Source of the DNA: Chthonomonas calidirosea
GTDB lineage: Bacteria; Armatimonadota; Fimbriimonadia; Fimbriimonadales; Fimbriimonadaceae
Direction: 5' to 3'
DNA: 64,000 bases
Assembly (NCBI GenBank): GCA_945882415.1
Contig: CAMCWC010000006.1
Coordinates: 124,001-188,000, forward strand
A model generated the notes under the pieces. It saw only the letters and a program-made list of their open reading frames with translations. It searched no databases and was not told where the DNA came from. Shown one piece after another: positions 16,295 to 24,583 of the stretch. A program made the translations under genes and the position numbers. Within the stretch, counting starts at the first letter, position 1, and each line of letters opens with the position of its first letter.

Positions 16295-16657
16295 TCACGG
16301 CCCGTATTCTTTTCGCGCTTCGGCTACCGCAACTCTGCCCCTTGGCATTCTGTCGATGACGGTCACCGGATCGCCCCAGCCTGCGGGCCAAGGAAGTTTT
16401 CCATCATCTTCCACCGCAATCATTGCAACTTCGCTTCGGTTTTGGACTCCGTCTTCGAGATCAACCGAAAGATGCCAGGGACGGATTTCCTCCTCGCCAA
16501 TAAGACTTGCCGGAAATGCGTCCTTACTGACGTGAATGACTCGCCAAACATTTTCGGGTCCGGGCGCGAACACATAGGTGCGTTTGACTCCACCGATGTC
16601 ACGCTGCTGCTTGGTCGCGTATTCCACATCTGTTTCCACGCGTTTCGCCCTAGCCAT
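16295..16657 (-). CDS. Hypothetical protein paired with the HEPN-like gene
   Basis: A 120-residue soluble protein with a basic N-terminus (MARAKRVETD) and a mixed strand/helix pattern; I recognise no family. It has no signal peptide or membrane segment. It is the first gene of a two-gene unit, has a TATAAT only 6 bases before its ATG, and is divergent from the E2 operon. Its partner is a HEPN-like protein, so a toxin-antitoxin-like relation can be imagined but is not shown. Confidence 0.5.
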   Translation of the reverse strand: MARAKRVETDVEYATKQQRDIGGVKRTYVFAPGPENVWRVIHVSKDAFPASLIGEEEIRPWHLSVDLEDGVQNRSEVAMIAVEDDGKLPWPAGWGDPVTVIDRMPRGRVAVAEARKEYGP

Positions 16658-16663
16658 GAATTG

Positions 16664-16669
16664 ATTATA
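16664..16669 (-). promoter_or_regulatory. Consensus -10 element 6 bases before a start codon
   Basis: The minus strand reads TATAATCAATTCATG. A consensus TATAAT this close to ATG places the transcription start at the start codon, which implies a leaderless mRNA. No good -35 at 17 bases is visible. Confidence 0.5.
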
Positions 16670-16740
16670 TCGGTCAATTTTCGCATTTCTGGGTCTTCAT
16701 GCCAAACTAGGTTTCATCCGCGCAGGCGCGGGAGAATGCC

Positions 16741-17895
16741 ATGGCCATCGTTTCCATTCAGATTCCGCAACTTGGTGAGGGCCTTCAAGAAGCCCGGGTC
16801 GTTTCGTTCCTAAAGAAGCCAGGAGATACGATCAAGCGCGACGAGCCGATCTATCAGATGGAGACCGACAAGGCGGTCATGGACGTGGAAAGCCCGTACT
16901 CCGGCACCCTCGTCGAATGGCTGGCCGCGGAAGATGATCTGCTCGCAATCGGCGCCGATATCGCGCGCATTGAATCGGAAGATGAGCAGCAGGTGACCTC
17001 GTCCCACGGCGCGCCGAAGGCTGAAGAAGTTGTTGAAGCCGCCGCCGCGTCTAGCGGAGTTCGCGGAGTAAACATTCCGCCGCGCACCCGGGCCTACGCC
17101 AAAGAGAAAGGAATTTCAGACGCCGTGCTTGCCGAGTTGGCCGAAGCCGCAGGCGGAAAGCTGATGCCGGCCGATATTGACGCCCACCTTGGCGGTGCAT
17201 CCGTGCCCACAACCGGTCCGTTCGTCGATAGTGCGGTGCCAAGCAAGCAGCGTCTCTTGTCGTCTCGAATGGTTCGCGGCAACGCCATTGTTGTGCCAGG
17301 CACCGAAGTTGTGGTTGCCGATTGGACGGCGATTGAAACTCTCCGAGCCGAGATCAAGGCCTCGGGAAGCGATTTCCAACCGAGCGCGTTCACGCTCTTC
17401 GCCTTCGCCGTTACCAAGGCACTCGCGCAGTTCCCCATCTTCCGATCCAGCCTAGTAAACGACACCACGCTGCGGACCTACAATCACGTCTCCCTCGGAA
17501 TCGCGGTGAGCCTGCCGGGAGATGAACTAGTTCTCGCCGTCGTCGAGGATGCCGACACCCTCGACTGGCGTGCGTTTGCGCAACGGACCCGCGAGAAGAT
17601 TGAGCTTGCGCGACAGGGAACAGACCAGGCGAACGAAACGGTAACGCTGTCTCTGACAAACATGCAGTCATTCGGTCTTCGAGATGCGGTGCCGGTCGTC
17701 GTGCCGCCGAGCGTTGGAACCCTGTTCTTGGGCGAGGCTTACAACGGGTTGGCGCAGAACACAACGGAACTCAAGCTGCAGCGATGCGCAAACTTAGCCC
17801 TGACCTTCGACCACCGAGTGGCAAACGGAGTCGGTGCAGCGCAGTTCCTCAACGCGGTTAAGAAGAACGTCGAGCACATTCGGGAGCTGATCTGA
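16741..17895 (+). CDS. 2-oxo acid dehydrogenase E2 (dihydrolipoamide acyltransferase)
   Basis: Three domains in order: an N-terminal lipoyl domain with Lys44 in METDKAVMDVES, a peripheral-subunit-binding domain (about 112-150, PPRTRAYAKEKGI), and the acyltransferase core from about 165. The C-terminal motif is FDHRVANG with catalytic His358; in most E2 proteins it reads DHRxxDG, so the Asp is Asn here. E2 passes acyl groups from E1 to CoA. E1 and E3 are not adjacent. GGGAGA stands 5 bases before the ATG. It begins an operon with a C26 hydrolase, a biotin carrier and HMG-CoA lyase, which points to branched-chain (leucine) catabolism. Confidence 0.9.
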   Translation: MAIVSIQIPQLGEGLQEARVVSFLKKPGDTIKRDEPIYQMETDKAVMDVESPYSGTLVEWLAAEDDLLAIGADIARIESEDEQQVTSSHGAPKAEEVVEAAAASSGVRGVNIPPRTRAYAKEKGISDAVLAELAEAAGGKLMPADIDAHLGGASVPTTGPFVDSAVPSKQRLLSSRMVRGNAIVVPGTEVVVADWTAIETLRAEIKASGSDFQPSAFTLFAFAVTKALAQFPIFRSSLVNDTTLRTYNHVSLGIAVSLPGDELVLAVVEDADTLDWRAFAQRTREKIELARQGTDQANETVTLSLTNMQSFGLRDAVPVVVPPSVGTLFLGEAYNGLAQNTTELKLQRCANLALTFDHRVANGVGAAQFLNAVKKNVEHIRELI

Positions 17896-17897
17896 CG

Positions 17898-18620
17898 GTG
17901 TCCAAGCCGATCATCGGCATCACGGGGGACGTCAAAGCGGTGGACGACGAGCGCACTGGCGGTGCTCGCGTCCAGTTGAACATCAACTACGCCGAAATGG
18001 TCGCCCGGGCGGGCGGAGTGCCCCTCATCATCACGCCGCACAGCGACCCGGAGTCAGTGGCGAGTCTGATTGATGGGCTCCTGATTCCCGGCGGGATGGA
18101 TATTGACGCGAAGCACTTCGGCGAAGAAAATCATCCGGCCAATGAACTCCAGCATCCTGAGCGCTTCCGGATTGAGGAAGCCGTTTACCGGGCGCTGCCA
18201 GCACAGCTTCCGATTCTCGGGATTTGCTATGGCTGTCAGTTTGTGAATGTGATGCAAGGTGGCAAGCTTGAGCAACACACGCCGGACCGAGTCGGATCAA
18301 ATGAGCACTCTAGCGGCGAACTACAAACTTATGAGGTCGACTCCGAAAGTCGGTTCGCGGGAGTCGTCGGCGCGCCGATCGTGGAAGGACGATCTTTTCA
18401 CCATCAAGCGGTTTCTGTGGTCGGTGAAGGTCTTAAGGTAGTCGCGACGCATGGAGACGGAACCGTCGAGGCTCTGGAAGGCACGGACGGACGCTTTTGC
18501 ATCTTGGTTCAGTGGCATCCTGAGCGAACTCCAGACGACGATGCGACCGTCCGACTTTTTCAATCGTTCATCGACGGTGCAAAGTGGTACCGAGAGCAAA
18601 AACATGCGGCTGTATCTTGA
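17898..18620 (+). CDS. Class I glutamine amidotransferase-like hydrolase, peptidase C26 (PuuD-like)
   Basis: The 240-residue protein has PIIGITGD at the start, IPGGMDIDAKHFGE, the nucleophile Cys110 in ILGICYGCQF and VQWHPE with His207, the hallmarks of gamma-glutamyl-GABA hydrolase-type C26 enzymes. These split gamma-glutamyl bonds in the cytoplasm. It starts with GTG 2 bases after the E2 stop codon and overlaps the biotin carrier gene by 17 bases. Its place in this operon suggests amino-acid catabolism; the substrate is not known. Confidence 0.85.
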   Translation: MSKPIIGITGDVKAVDDERTGGARVQLNINYAEMVARAGGVPLIITPHSDPESVASLIDGLLIPGGMDIDAKHFGEENHPANELQHPERFRIEEAVYRALPAQLPILGICYGCQFVNVMQGGKLEQHTPDRVGSNEHSSGELQTYEVDSESRFAGVVGAPIVEGRSFHHQAVSVVGEGLKVVATHGDGTVEALEGTDGRFCILVQWHPERTPDDDATVRLFQSFIDGAKWYREQKHAAVS

Positions 18621-19032
18621 CGGAGAATTGTTCGGCGCAGAAACTTCGGCTCGAATTGAGCCAGACGGCGATCGATTTCGCCTGATCACGGACGGCGGAT
18701 GCGTGTCCGTCGCCGCGGTGAGGGTCGGCGACGAGGTCCTCGTTTCGCACCGTGGATTCCAGTACAAGTTTTCGACCAAGCCGCCAAGCCGAACCGGGGC
18801 TGGTGCCGCAGCTAGCGGAGAAGCGCGAGCACCAATGCCTGGACTTATCGTGGATGTTCGGGTTCAAGTTGGAGATTCAGTCACCAAAGGCCAAACCCTC
18901 GTGGTCCTAGAAGCCATGAAAACTCAGCAGCCGTTGCTGGCTCCCTTCGATGGCGAGGTCGCTCATTTGGGCGTGGTGACGGGGCAACAGGTTGAGGATT
19001 CGGCGGTGCTTTTCCGCGTGACGCCGAAATGA
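18604..19032 (+). CDS. Biotin carrier protein of an acyl-CoA carboxylase
   Basis: A 142-residue protein whose last 70 residues are a biotinyl domain: APMPGLIVDVRVQVGD and VLEAMKTQQPLLAPFDG, with Lys106 of EAMKTQ as the biotin site (Thr-Gln replaces the common Met). An Ala/Gly linker precedes it, and the N-terminal beta-rich part resembles the region before the biotinyl domain in methylcrotonyl/acetyl-CoA carboxylase alpha chains. It starts with ATG at 18604 inside the previous gene. Biotin carboxylase and carboxyltransferase are not here. With the following HMG-CoA lyase it fits leucine degradation. Confidence 0.8.
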   Translation: MRLYLDGELFGAETSARIEPDGDRFRLITDGGCVSVAAVRVGDEVLVSHRGFQYKFSTKPPSRTGAGAAASGEARAPMPGLIVDVRVQVGDSVTKGQTLVVLEAMKTQQPLLAPFDGEVAHLGVVTGQQVEDSAVLFRVTPK

Positions 19033-19910
19033 GAATCGTCGAAGTTGGCCCGCGTGATGGGCTTCAGAACGAATCGGTTCCAATTTCGACGGCGGTTAAG
19101 CTTGAATTCATTGCCGCGCTGGCACACGCTGGAATCCAGGAGATCGAGGCCACAAGTTTTGTAAGCCCAAAGTGGATTCCGCAACTTGCGGACGCGGCGG
19201 AGCTTTGGCCGCAACTCCCGGCTGGCCCGAAGTACAGCGCACTTGTTCCAAACGTTCGAGGCATGCTGCGCGCCGTTGAAGTTGGAGTGACGAGATTCGC
19301 GATCTTTACGGCAGCGAGCGATGCGTTCACGCAAAAGAACATCAACATGACCGTCGAAGAGTCTCTGGTGGCGTTCCGCGAATTGCTAGCCATGCGGCCC
19401 CCAAACACCTGGGTGCGTGGTTACGTCAGCACCGCGTTCCAGTGCCCATATGCCGGCAAGGTCCAACCGGAGCGAACAATTGAGGTCGCCCAAGCCTTAA
19501 TCGAACTTGGTTGTGACGAGATTAGCTTTGGTGACACGATCGGAGTTGCCGGGCCTTCGGAGGTTAAGCGACTGGCGAAGCTAGTGGCAAAGGAGCTACC
19601 GAGTACCGAGGTCTTCTGGCACTTTCATGACACGAACGGCACGGCGCTGGCAAATGTGTTTGCGGCCCTGGATGAAACGCCGAACGCAGGTTTCGACGCG
19701 AGTGCAGGTGGGCTGGGCGGATGTCCCTATGCTCCTGGCGCGGCGGGCAACTTGGCGACCGAGGACTTGGTTTACGCGCTGGAAAGAGAGGGAATTGCTA
19801 CCGGGATTGACCTTGCTCAACTGTCGCTGGCAAGCGCATCGATTTTGAGCGCTTTAGGCCGCGCTCCTTCTTCGAAGGCGCAGTTGGCAGCTTTGTCGGC
19901 TGCACGCTGA
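19029..19910 (+). CDS. mvaB: Hydroxymethylglutaryl-CoA lyase
   Basis: The 293 residues follow HMG-CoA lyases: VEVGPRDGLQNE, IQEIEATSFVSPKWIPQLAD, YVSTAFQCPYAGKV, ISFGDTIGVA, HFHDTNGTALANV and GLGGCPYAPGAAGN with the catalytic Cys. It cleaves HMG-CoA to acetoacetate and acetyl-CoA, the last step of leucine catabolism. The ATG overlaps the stop of the biotin carrier gene (ATGA). Its last 113 bases overlap the convergent membrane-protein gene. Confidence 0.92.
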   Translation: MRIVEVGPRDGLQNESVPISTAVKLEFIAALAHAGIQEIEATSFVSPKWIPQLADAAELWPQLPAGPKYSALVPNVRGMLRAVEVGVTRFAIFTAASDAFTQKNINMTVEESLVAFRELLAMRPPNTWVRGYVSTAFQCPYAGKVQPERTIEVAQALIELGCDEISFGDTIGVAGPSEVKRLAKLVAKELPSTEVFWHFHDTNGTALANVFAALDETPNAGFDASAGGLGGCPYAPGAAGNLATEDLVYALEREGIATGIDLAQLSLASASILSALGRAPSSKAQLAALSAAR

Positions 19911-20787
19911 ATCGCCACGCCAGCACGCTCAGACAAACGACGGTCAGGACTACCGTTGTCAGTTTTTCTTCTGCCGTGAACTTAAACTCACGACAGTTAA
20001 CGGCTAAAACAACAGCGCCAATGGGCAACAGCGCGGGCAACGCTCCGAGGCTGATTGGTCCGATCCTAACCGAACCGAACAATAGCGTTGTGAGCAGATA
20101 GCAAATTAGGACCGGTGTGAGCCAAATGGCGGTTTGGCGAATCCGAAGGTTGAACTGGTAGAGGAGCGCGAAGAACATCGCCATGAAGAGGAAGTCCGCG
20201 GGACCAACATAGGCGAGAGGCATTGCGCGACCGTCGGTGGGCACGTGCGTTGGGCGAGGGAGTTGATACGCGACTGAAGCGAGGGCAGTGTTGTTGCCGC
20301 GTGCAATTTGCCCAACGGGCCCTTCCGGAACAAAAACGAGCCACACGTCGAAAAGGGCGAGGAAGATCGCAATCGGCACGATCAAATTTTTGTCGCTGAT
20401 GACCTGCGATAGGAGCGCCCCAAGACCAAGGGTCCAGACGACAAGTCCGGCCTGAGAAATTCCGTGAAGCACTGCACCGACTCCGGAAACGAACATCGGC
20501 GCTACAAAAGCCAGACCAAACTGAAGCGCGAGGCCAAACACAAGAGCAATCAGGCTGGACTTCACCTGCCAAGCAAAGGCTGATGCTCTAAAAATCGCCG
20601 CGATCGGTAAACCCACGAAAATCATGCTGACGATGAGGCTCGTCGTGGGCACCAGGTCGAGCGGCACCGGAACGAATTGAACGAGCATTCGCAGCACGGT
20701 GAGCCCGATCAGGAGCAGCGTCGCATCAAGCAGCGGTTTTCGGTCCGTGGCAACTCCCGGAGCCCGCATGGTGTCGTTATGGATCAA
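19798..20787 (-). CDS. Polytopic membrane protein resembling presenilin/signal-peptide-peptidase aspartyl proteases
   Basis: A 329-residue protein with about nine predicted membrane helices. Three motifs fall at the spacing of the presenilin core: LFDVWLVF (Asp147, like the YD of helix 6), YVGPADFLF (Asp198, GPAD in place of GxGD of helix 7), and LPAL at 250-253 two helices later (like PAL of helix 9). Such enzymes cut substrates within the membrane. The second Gly of GxGD is Ala, and the protein has one fewer helix before the core, so activity is not certain. It overlaps the 5'-adjacent glycosyltransferase gene by 11 bases and is thus in the queA-side operon. It could also be an unrelated membrane protein. 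Confidence 0.6.
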   Translation of the reverse strand: MIHNDTMRAPGVATDRKPLLDATLLLIGLTVLRMLVQFVPVPLDLVPTTSLIVSMIFVGLPIAAIFRASAFAWQVKSSLIALVFGLALQFGLAFVAPMFVSGVGAVLHGISQAGLVVWTLGLGALLSQVISDKNLIVPIAIFLALFDVWLVFVPEGPVGQIARGNNTALASVAYQLPRPTHVPTDGRAMPLAYVGPADFLFMAMFFALLYQFNLRIRQTAIWLTPVLICYLLTTLLFGSVRIGPISLGALPALLPIGAVVLAVNCREFKFTAEEKLTTVVLTVVCLSVLAWRFSVQPTKLPTAPSKKERGLKRSKSMRLPATVEQGQSR

Positions 20788-21955
20788 GATTTACCTCGCT
20801 GCTACGGAACTCCGAAATGACCTCACGATAGACAGCAAGCACGCGATCTACCATTGCGGGAATGGACCTAGGCAATTGTGAATGAAATCCCGCTTCGGCG
20901 AGTTGTTGCCGCGTTTCGTTGGAGCTGAGGACCTCGTTCATCTTCTGACAAAAGTCCATACGGTCGTTCCGTGCCAAGAGTCCGTTATGCCCATCAAAAA
21001 TTGTCTCACTTGCACCGCCCCCACTTACAACAACCACTGGCAGCCGATGTAGCATCGCCTCCTGCACAACTAACCCTTGAGTCTCGGTCACACTGGCAAA
21101 CACGAACAAGTCTGCAGCCCCATACACGTCCCCTACTGATGGTTGGCTGACGAAGCCAAAAAACTTCACTCGGGCTCGAATCCTAAGTTGATCAACGAGT
21201 TCTTCGCAGGTCACCCGGTACGGTCCATCGCCCATGAGCCAAAGTTGAACCTCGGGCCGCTGCGCCATCAGATCCGACACTGCCTCTATAAGCAAGCGAA
21301 GATTCTTTTCCGGAGCAAGGCGACCAGCGTAGAGAAGCACTACGTCTGTCGGCGAAACGCCGAACTTTGCTCGGAGCTCCTCGCGGTTTTGCCGTTTTGG
21401 CACCGGGCTACCGGTTGGGATGATGGTGGCCCTGGTGTGAACGTCGTGCCGCCGAAGCCACTTCAGGCTCGCTTCGCTGGGAGTAATGACATGGTGGACC
21501 CGGCTGTAGTAGTAGTTGGTGTGTCGAGCAATTCGGTACCGGACGAATCGTGGTGGCAGAATCTTGACGTAGTGCGAGTACCGGTCGTACAGGGTGTGGT
21601 ACGTCGAGACGATCGGCAGCTCGTGCGATTCGGCCCATCGTAGCCCGATCATTCCGACGGGGAACGGAGTGTGCGTATGGACGATGTCGTATGTCCGCTC
21701 TCGAAAACGCCGAAGTTGGGTTCCCAGTGGCGGCATCGTTACCGGGTAGCCGCGCCAAAACGGAATCTCGACCGCATGAAACCGAACGTTATTCGGATGG
21801 GTCTCAACAAAGCCGGGGAACCGGTTTGCATAAAGATCCACATCATGCCCACGGTCTCGAAGTTCTTCTACCAGGGCGGCGACGGAAACGCTCACGCCGT
21901 TGATAAGGGGGAGCGCGCTATCGGAGAAGACCGCGATCCGCAACGGCTTTGACAT
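20777..21955 (-). CDS. GT4-family glycosyltransferase (GT-B fold)
   Basis: A 392-residue enzyme. LRIAVFSDSALPLINGVSVS is the glycine-rich N-terminal loop, LLYAGRLAPEKNLRLLIEAV and VFASVTETQGLVVQEAMLHR with VVVSGGGASETI are the donor-site E-x7-E region of GT4 enzymes such as MgdA, PimB and DgdA. The closest resemblance is to glycolipid alpha-glycosyltransferases, which act on membrane lipids from the cytoplasm. The ATG at 21955 has GGAG 5 bases upstream; a GTG at 21961 overlapping the preceding stop codon is the alternative. It lies in an operon with an HTH protein and the presenilin-like protein. Confidence 0.85.
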   Translation of the reverse strand: MSKPLRIAVFSDSALPLINGVSVSVAALVEELRDRGHDVDLYANRFPGFVETHPNNVRFHAVEIPFWRGYPVTMPPLGTQLRRFRERTYDIVHTHTPFPVGMIGLRWAESHELPIVSTYHTLYDRYSHYVKILPPRFVRYRIARHTNYYYSRVHHVITPSEASLKWLRRHDVHTRATIIPTGSPVPKRQNREELRAKFGVSPTDVVLLYAGRLAPEKNLRLLIEAVSDLMAQRPEVQLWLMGDGPYRVTCEELVDQLRIRARVKFFGFVSQPSVGDVYGAADLFVFASVTETQGLVVQEAMLHRLPVVVVSGGGASETIFDGHNGLLARNDRMDFCQKMNEVLSSNETRQQLAEAGFHSQLPRSIPAMVDRVLAVYREVISEFRSSEVNLDP

Positions 21956-21957
21956 GG

Positions 21958-22506
21958 TCACTCCTCAGGGAAGCGACCATGAACTTCGACGAACTGAACC
22001 AAATCGCTCAGTCGAAACCGGCGCTGGCCGCCGGTAGTGCGATGGCATTTTAGCCAGCCGCGGTTGGTGTATCGACGCACGGTTGCAGGTACGACTCCGA
22101 GCAGACGGCTTGTATCTTCTAACGAGAGTTCCGGGTCGAGCAAGCGTCTGATCAGCTCTTCTCGCGATTCTTTGAACTCACCACGGTAATAGTTCTGCAC
22201 CGAAGAGTCGTTGAAGTACTGAATCAGAAACTCGACGTTCTTCGGGAGCGAACGCCACACCGCTTGGATGGCAGGATCCATCGCAGCACTCGAAGTCTTT
22301 TCTTCTGCGCGGCGTGGACGCGGGGCGCGCATTTCGGTTTTGCGGAATTTCTGGTTCGATTTGACTGCTTTTCGCGGAATTTGGGTCAAGTACTCTTGAA
22401 GGTCCGGCAGCTCTAGCTCCAAGCCTTCCGGCACTTTTGGTTCGACCTTTTTATCAAGAAAAGCATTCTCAATATACGAAATTGGATCAAAGTCCGATGG
22501 GGACAC
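21958..22506 (-). CDS. HTH protein with MerR/excisionase-like C-terminal domain
   Basis: The 182 residues are mostly charged and possibly disordered up to about 85; then comes a helical stretch, and at the end LSLEDTSRLLGVVPATVRRY, RGWLKCHRTTGGQRRFRLSD is a MerR-like winged helix (BldC/excisionase type). It has no effector domain. It starts with GTG at 22506, 9 bases after a perfect AGGAGG. The stop nearly touches the glycosyltransferase start, so it may regulate its own operon. A role cannot be given beyond DNA binding. Confidence 0.75.
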   Translation of the reverse strand: MSPSDFDPISYIENAFLDKKVEPKVPEGLELELPDLQEYLTQIPRKAVKSNQKFRKTEMRAPRPRRAEEKTSSAAMDPAIQAVWRSLPKNVEFLIQYFNDSSVQNYYRGEFKESREELIRRLLDPELSLEDTSRLLGVVPATVRRYTNRGWLKCHRTTGGQRRFRLSDLVQFVEVHGRFPEE

Positions 22507-22604
22507 TTAAATAACCCTCCTAGCGCCAAGCTTCCTCGATTAGCTACGTGATTCTACACCGATATGTCTAGGGTTCACGGTAATTCTTATCCGGGATTCA
22601 AGCG

Positions 22605-23642
22605 CTAACCTGATACAGAAGCGGAATTTAGGATCAACATTGAGTCGCCAAAGCTCAGGAATCGGTAGTCAGACTGCCGCGCGTGTCGGTACGCCGTTTG
22701 GATCATGTCCTTGCCAGCCATCGCCGAGATCATGAGGAGCATGGTCGTTCGAGGCATGTGGAAGTTGGTGAACATTCCGTCCACGATTTGAAAATCGTAG
22801 CCCGGTTGAATGAAGATTGAAGTCAGTTTTCGACCTGATTCGAGTTGGCGCTTGCCGATTGCGAAGGACTCCAGGGTTCGTACGGATGTGGTGCCAACGG
22901 CGATCACCCTCCCTTTCGCGCTCGCGATCATTTCCACCGTTTCGGGAGGCACGGAGCACCACTCACCGTGCATATGATGGTCTTCAAGCTTCTCGGCGGC
23001 GATGGGGCGGAAAGTGTCAAGTCCGACATCTAGCGTGACCCGACCAATGGTAACGCCGCGGTCTCGGATGGCCTGAAGAACTTCAGGAGTGAAGTGCAAT
23101 CCCGCGGTAGGGGCAGCGACGGATCCGCCCTCCTTGGCATAAACCGTTTGATATCGTTCCGGGTTTTCCAGCTTGGTCGTGATGTATGGAGGCAGGGGCA
23201 CGGTGCCAATTGTTCGAAGTCTTTCGGTGACGTTTTCGCCTTGAAACTGAATCTCCCGCTGTCCGTCGGCCAACTCCGCGGTGATGGTGGCAGTTAGACC
23301 TGCTTCGAATTCGATGATGTAGCCGATCTTCAGCCGCCGGCCGGGCTTGACGAGCGCGGTAAATCTGCCCTCTCCGAGATCGCGGAGGAGGAGTGCTTCC
23401 ACCTGGGCTCCCGTCGTTTTTGCGCCGAAGAGGCGGAGAGCACTCACCCGAGTGTCATTGACCACGAGAAGGTCTCCCTTGTGGAGCAGAGAAATCGCGT
23501 CTCGAAACCGCAAATCGTGAAGTTGGCCGCTCGCGGGATCGACGTGCAACAACTTCGAGCTGGCTCGATCTTCCAGCGGAGTTTGGGCGATTCGGTGCTC
23601 GGGAAGGTCGAAATCGTAGTCTCCCAATTCGTCGTGCGACAT
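22605..23642 (-). CDS. queA: S-adenosylmethionine:tRNA ribosyltransferase-isomerase
   Basis: The sequence DYDFDLPEHRIAQTPLEDRA, GDLLVVNDTRVSALRLFGAK, VAAPTAGLHFT and FTNFHMPRTTMLLMISAMAG are QueA signatures over about 345 residues, the usual length. It transfers ribose from SAM to 7-aminomethyl-7-deazaguanine in tRNA to form epoxyqueuosine. ATG at 23642 matches the common family start; ATG at 23669 has a better ribosome site (AGG 5 bases before) and would add 9 residues. Other queuosine genes are not in the window. It is divergent from a secreted-protein gene. Confidence 0.95.
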   Translation of the reverse strand: MSHDELGDYDFDLPEHRIAQTPLEDRASSKLLHVDPASGQLHDLRFRDAISLLHKGDLLVVNDTRVSALRLFGAKTTGAQVEALLLRDLGEGRFTALVKPGRRLKIGYIIEFEAGLTATITAELADGQREIQFQGENVTERLRTIGTVPLPPYITTKLENPERYQTVYAKEGGSVAAPTAGLHFTPEVLQAIRDRGVTIGRVTLDVGLDTFRPIAAEKLEDHHMHGEWCSVPPETVEMIASAKGRVIAVGTTSVRTLESFAIGKRQLESGRKLTSIFIQPGYDFQIVDGMFTNFHMPRTTMLLMISAMAGKDMIQTAYRHARQSDYRFLSFGDSMLILNSASVSG

Positions 23643-23734
23643 CCGTGAAGAGGGTACCAAGTCGACCATCGGACCTAATGCCCAGAAACTCACGCAACCG
23701 AAGTCGTAAAATGCCCGTCGAAATAGTGAAATCT

Positions 23735-24439
23735 ATGAAGACTTCTTTTAAGACAATTGGCTCGGCTTTGGCCCTGCTTTCGATTTTGGCCGTCGCGGTC
23801 GCTGTTGATGGATTCACCTTCAAGCGAGCGCCAAAGGAAGGCGAAGTCATCAAGTACCGAATCAAAGCGGACATCGCTTTGGCGGGCATCGAAGCGACGT
23901 TCTCTGGCTTGAACGAAGAGAAAGTCACCAAGGTTGAAGAAAACGGAAACTACACCGTTGAAACCAAGGCAACCGAAACCAAGCTTTCCGTCGCTGGGCA
24001 AGAGCAGGATGTTCCTGATCAGCCTGCTACTCGAAGCACATACAACCCTCGCGGCCTTCTGGTTGCCTATCAAGGCGCAGACAGCGGCTCTGGCACGTGG
24101 CGAATGGCCAACCTGAGCGGATTTTATGCTCCAGAAGCACCCGTAGCCGTCGGCGCGGGCTGGACCTTTGAGCAGGCAGCAGACGAAAAGAAAGAAACGC
24201 CAGCGTTCAAGGCAACTTTCAAAGTACTTGCCGAAGAAAAGGTCAACAACGTTGACGTCGTAAAGGTCGAAGGAAAGGTTGAAGAGACCGGTTCCGACGC
24301 CGCTTCGATCACCAGCATCTTCTGGCTCGACAAGAAGGACTGGTCCCCGGTTAAGGCCGAGGGCGATTGGAAGAACGTTCCCCTCCCAGGCGCTCCTGGT
24401 CCGGTGAACGCAAAGTACACCCTCGTTCGCGAAGGTTAA
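23735..24439 (+). CDS. Secreted protein of unknown function
   Basis: A 234-residue protein with a signal peptide (MKTSFKTIGSALALLSILAV). The mature part is beta-rich: GEVIKYRIKADIALAGIEA, NYTVETKATETKLSV and FKVLAEEKVNNVDVVKVEGK resemble the lipoprotein-like antiparallel sheets of DUF6263-type proteins; I cannot name it firmly. The following secreted protein has the same plan (sheet with NYTV and a GTxCFRVE/VDVVKVEG strand), so they may be paralogues. A strong terminator follows, so it is monocistronic. Confidence 0.7.
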   Translation: MKTSFKTIGSALALLSILAVAVAVDGFTFKRAPKEGEVIKYRIKADIALAGIEATFSGLNEEKVTKVEENGNYTVETKATETKLSVAGQEQDVPDQPATRSTYNPRGLLVAYQGADSGSGTWRMANLSGFYAPEAPVAVGAGWTFEQAADEKKETPAFKATFKVLAEEKVNNVDVVKVEGKVEETGSDAASITSIFWLDKKDWSPVKAEGDWKNVPLPGAPGPVNAKYTLVREG

Positions 24440-24452
24440 GTTGGTCTTCTTA

Positions 24453-24487
24453 AGCGGATCGATCCGTAGGGATCGATCCGCTTTTTC
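24453..24487 (+). terminator. Rho-independent terminator
   Basis: AGCGGATCGATCC (24453-24465) is perfectly paired with GGATCGATCCGCT (24470-24482) with a GTAG loop and followed by TTTTT. Confidence 0.9.
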
Positions 24488-24542
24488 GTGTGTGAAATTG
24501 TAAGGTTTAAATATCCCCGGTGTCTAGGTTGAAACCATTTTA

Positions 24543-24573
24543 TTGCGCTGGTTTCACTAACTGGCTATATAAT
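24543..24573 (+). promoter_or_regulatory. Promoter overlapping the apparent start of the next gene
   Basis: TATAAT (24568-24573) contains the first possible ATG, and TTGCGC lies upstream with a long 19-base spacer. Transcription would begin near 24580, so the second ATG (24584) must be the real start, only a few bases into the mRNA. Confidence 0.5.
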
Positions 24574-24583
24574 GAAGATCAAG

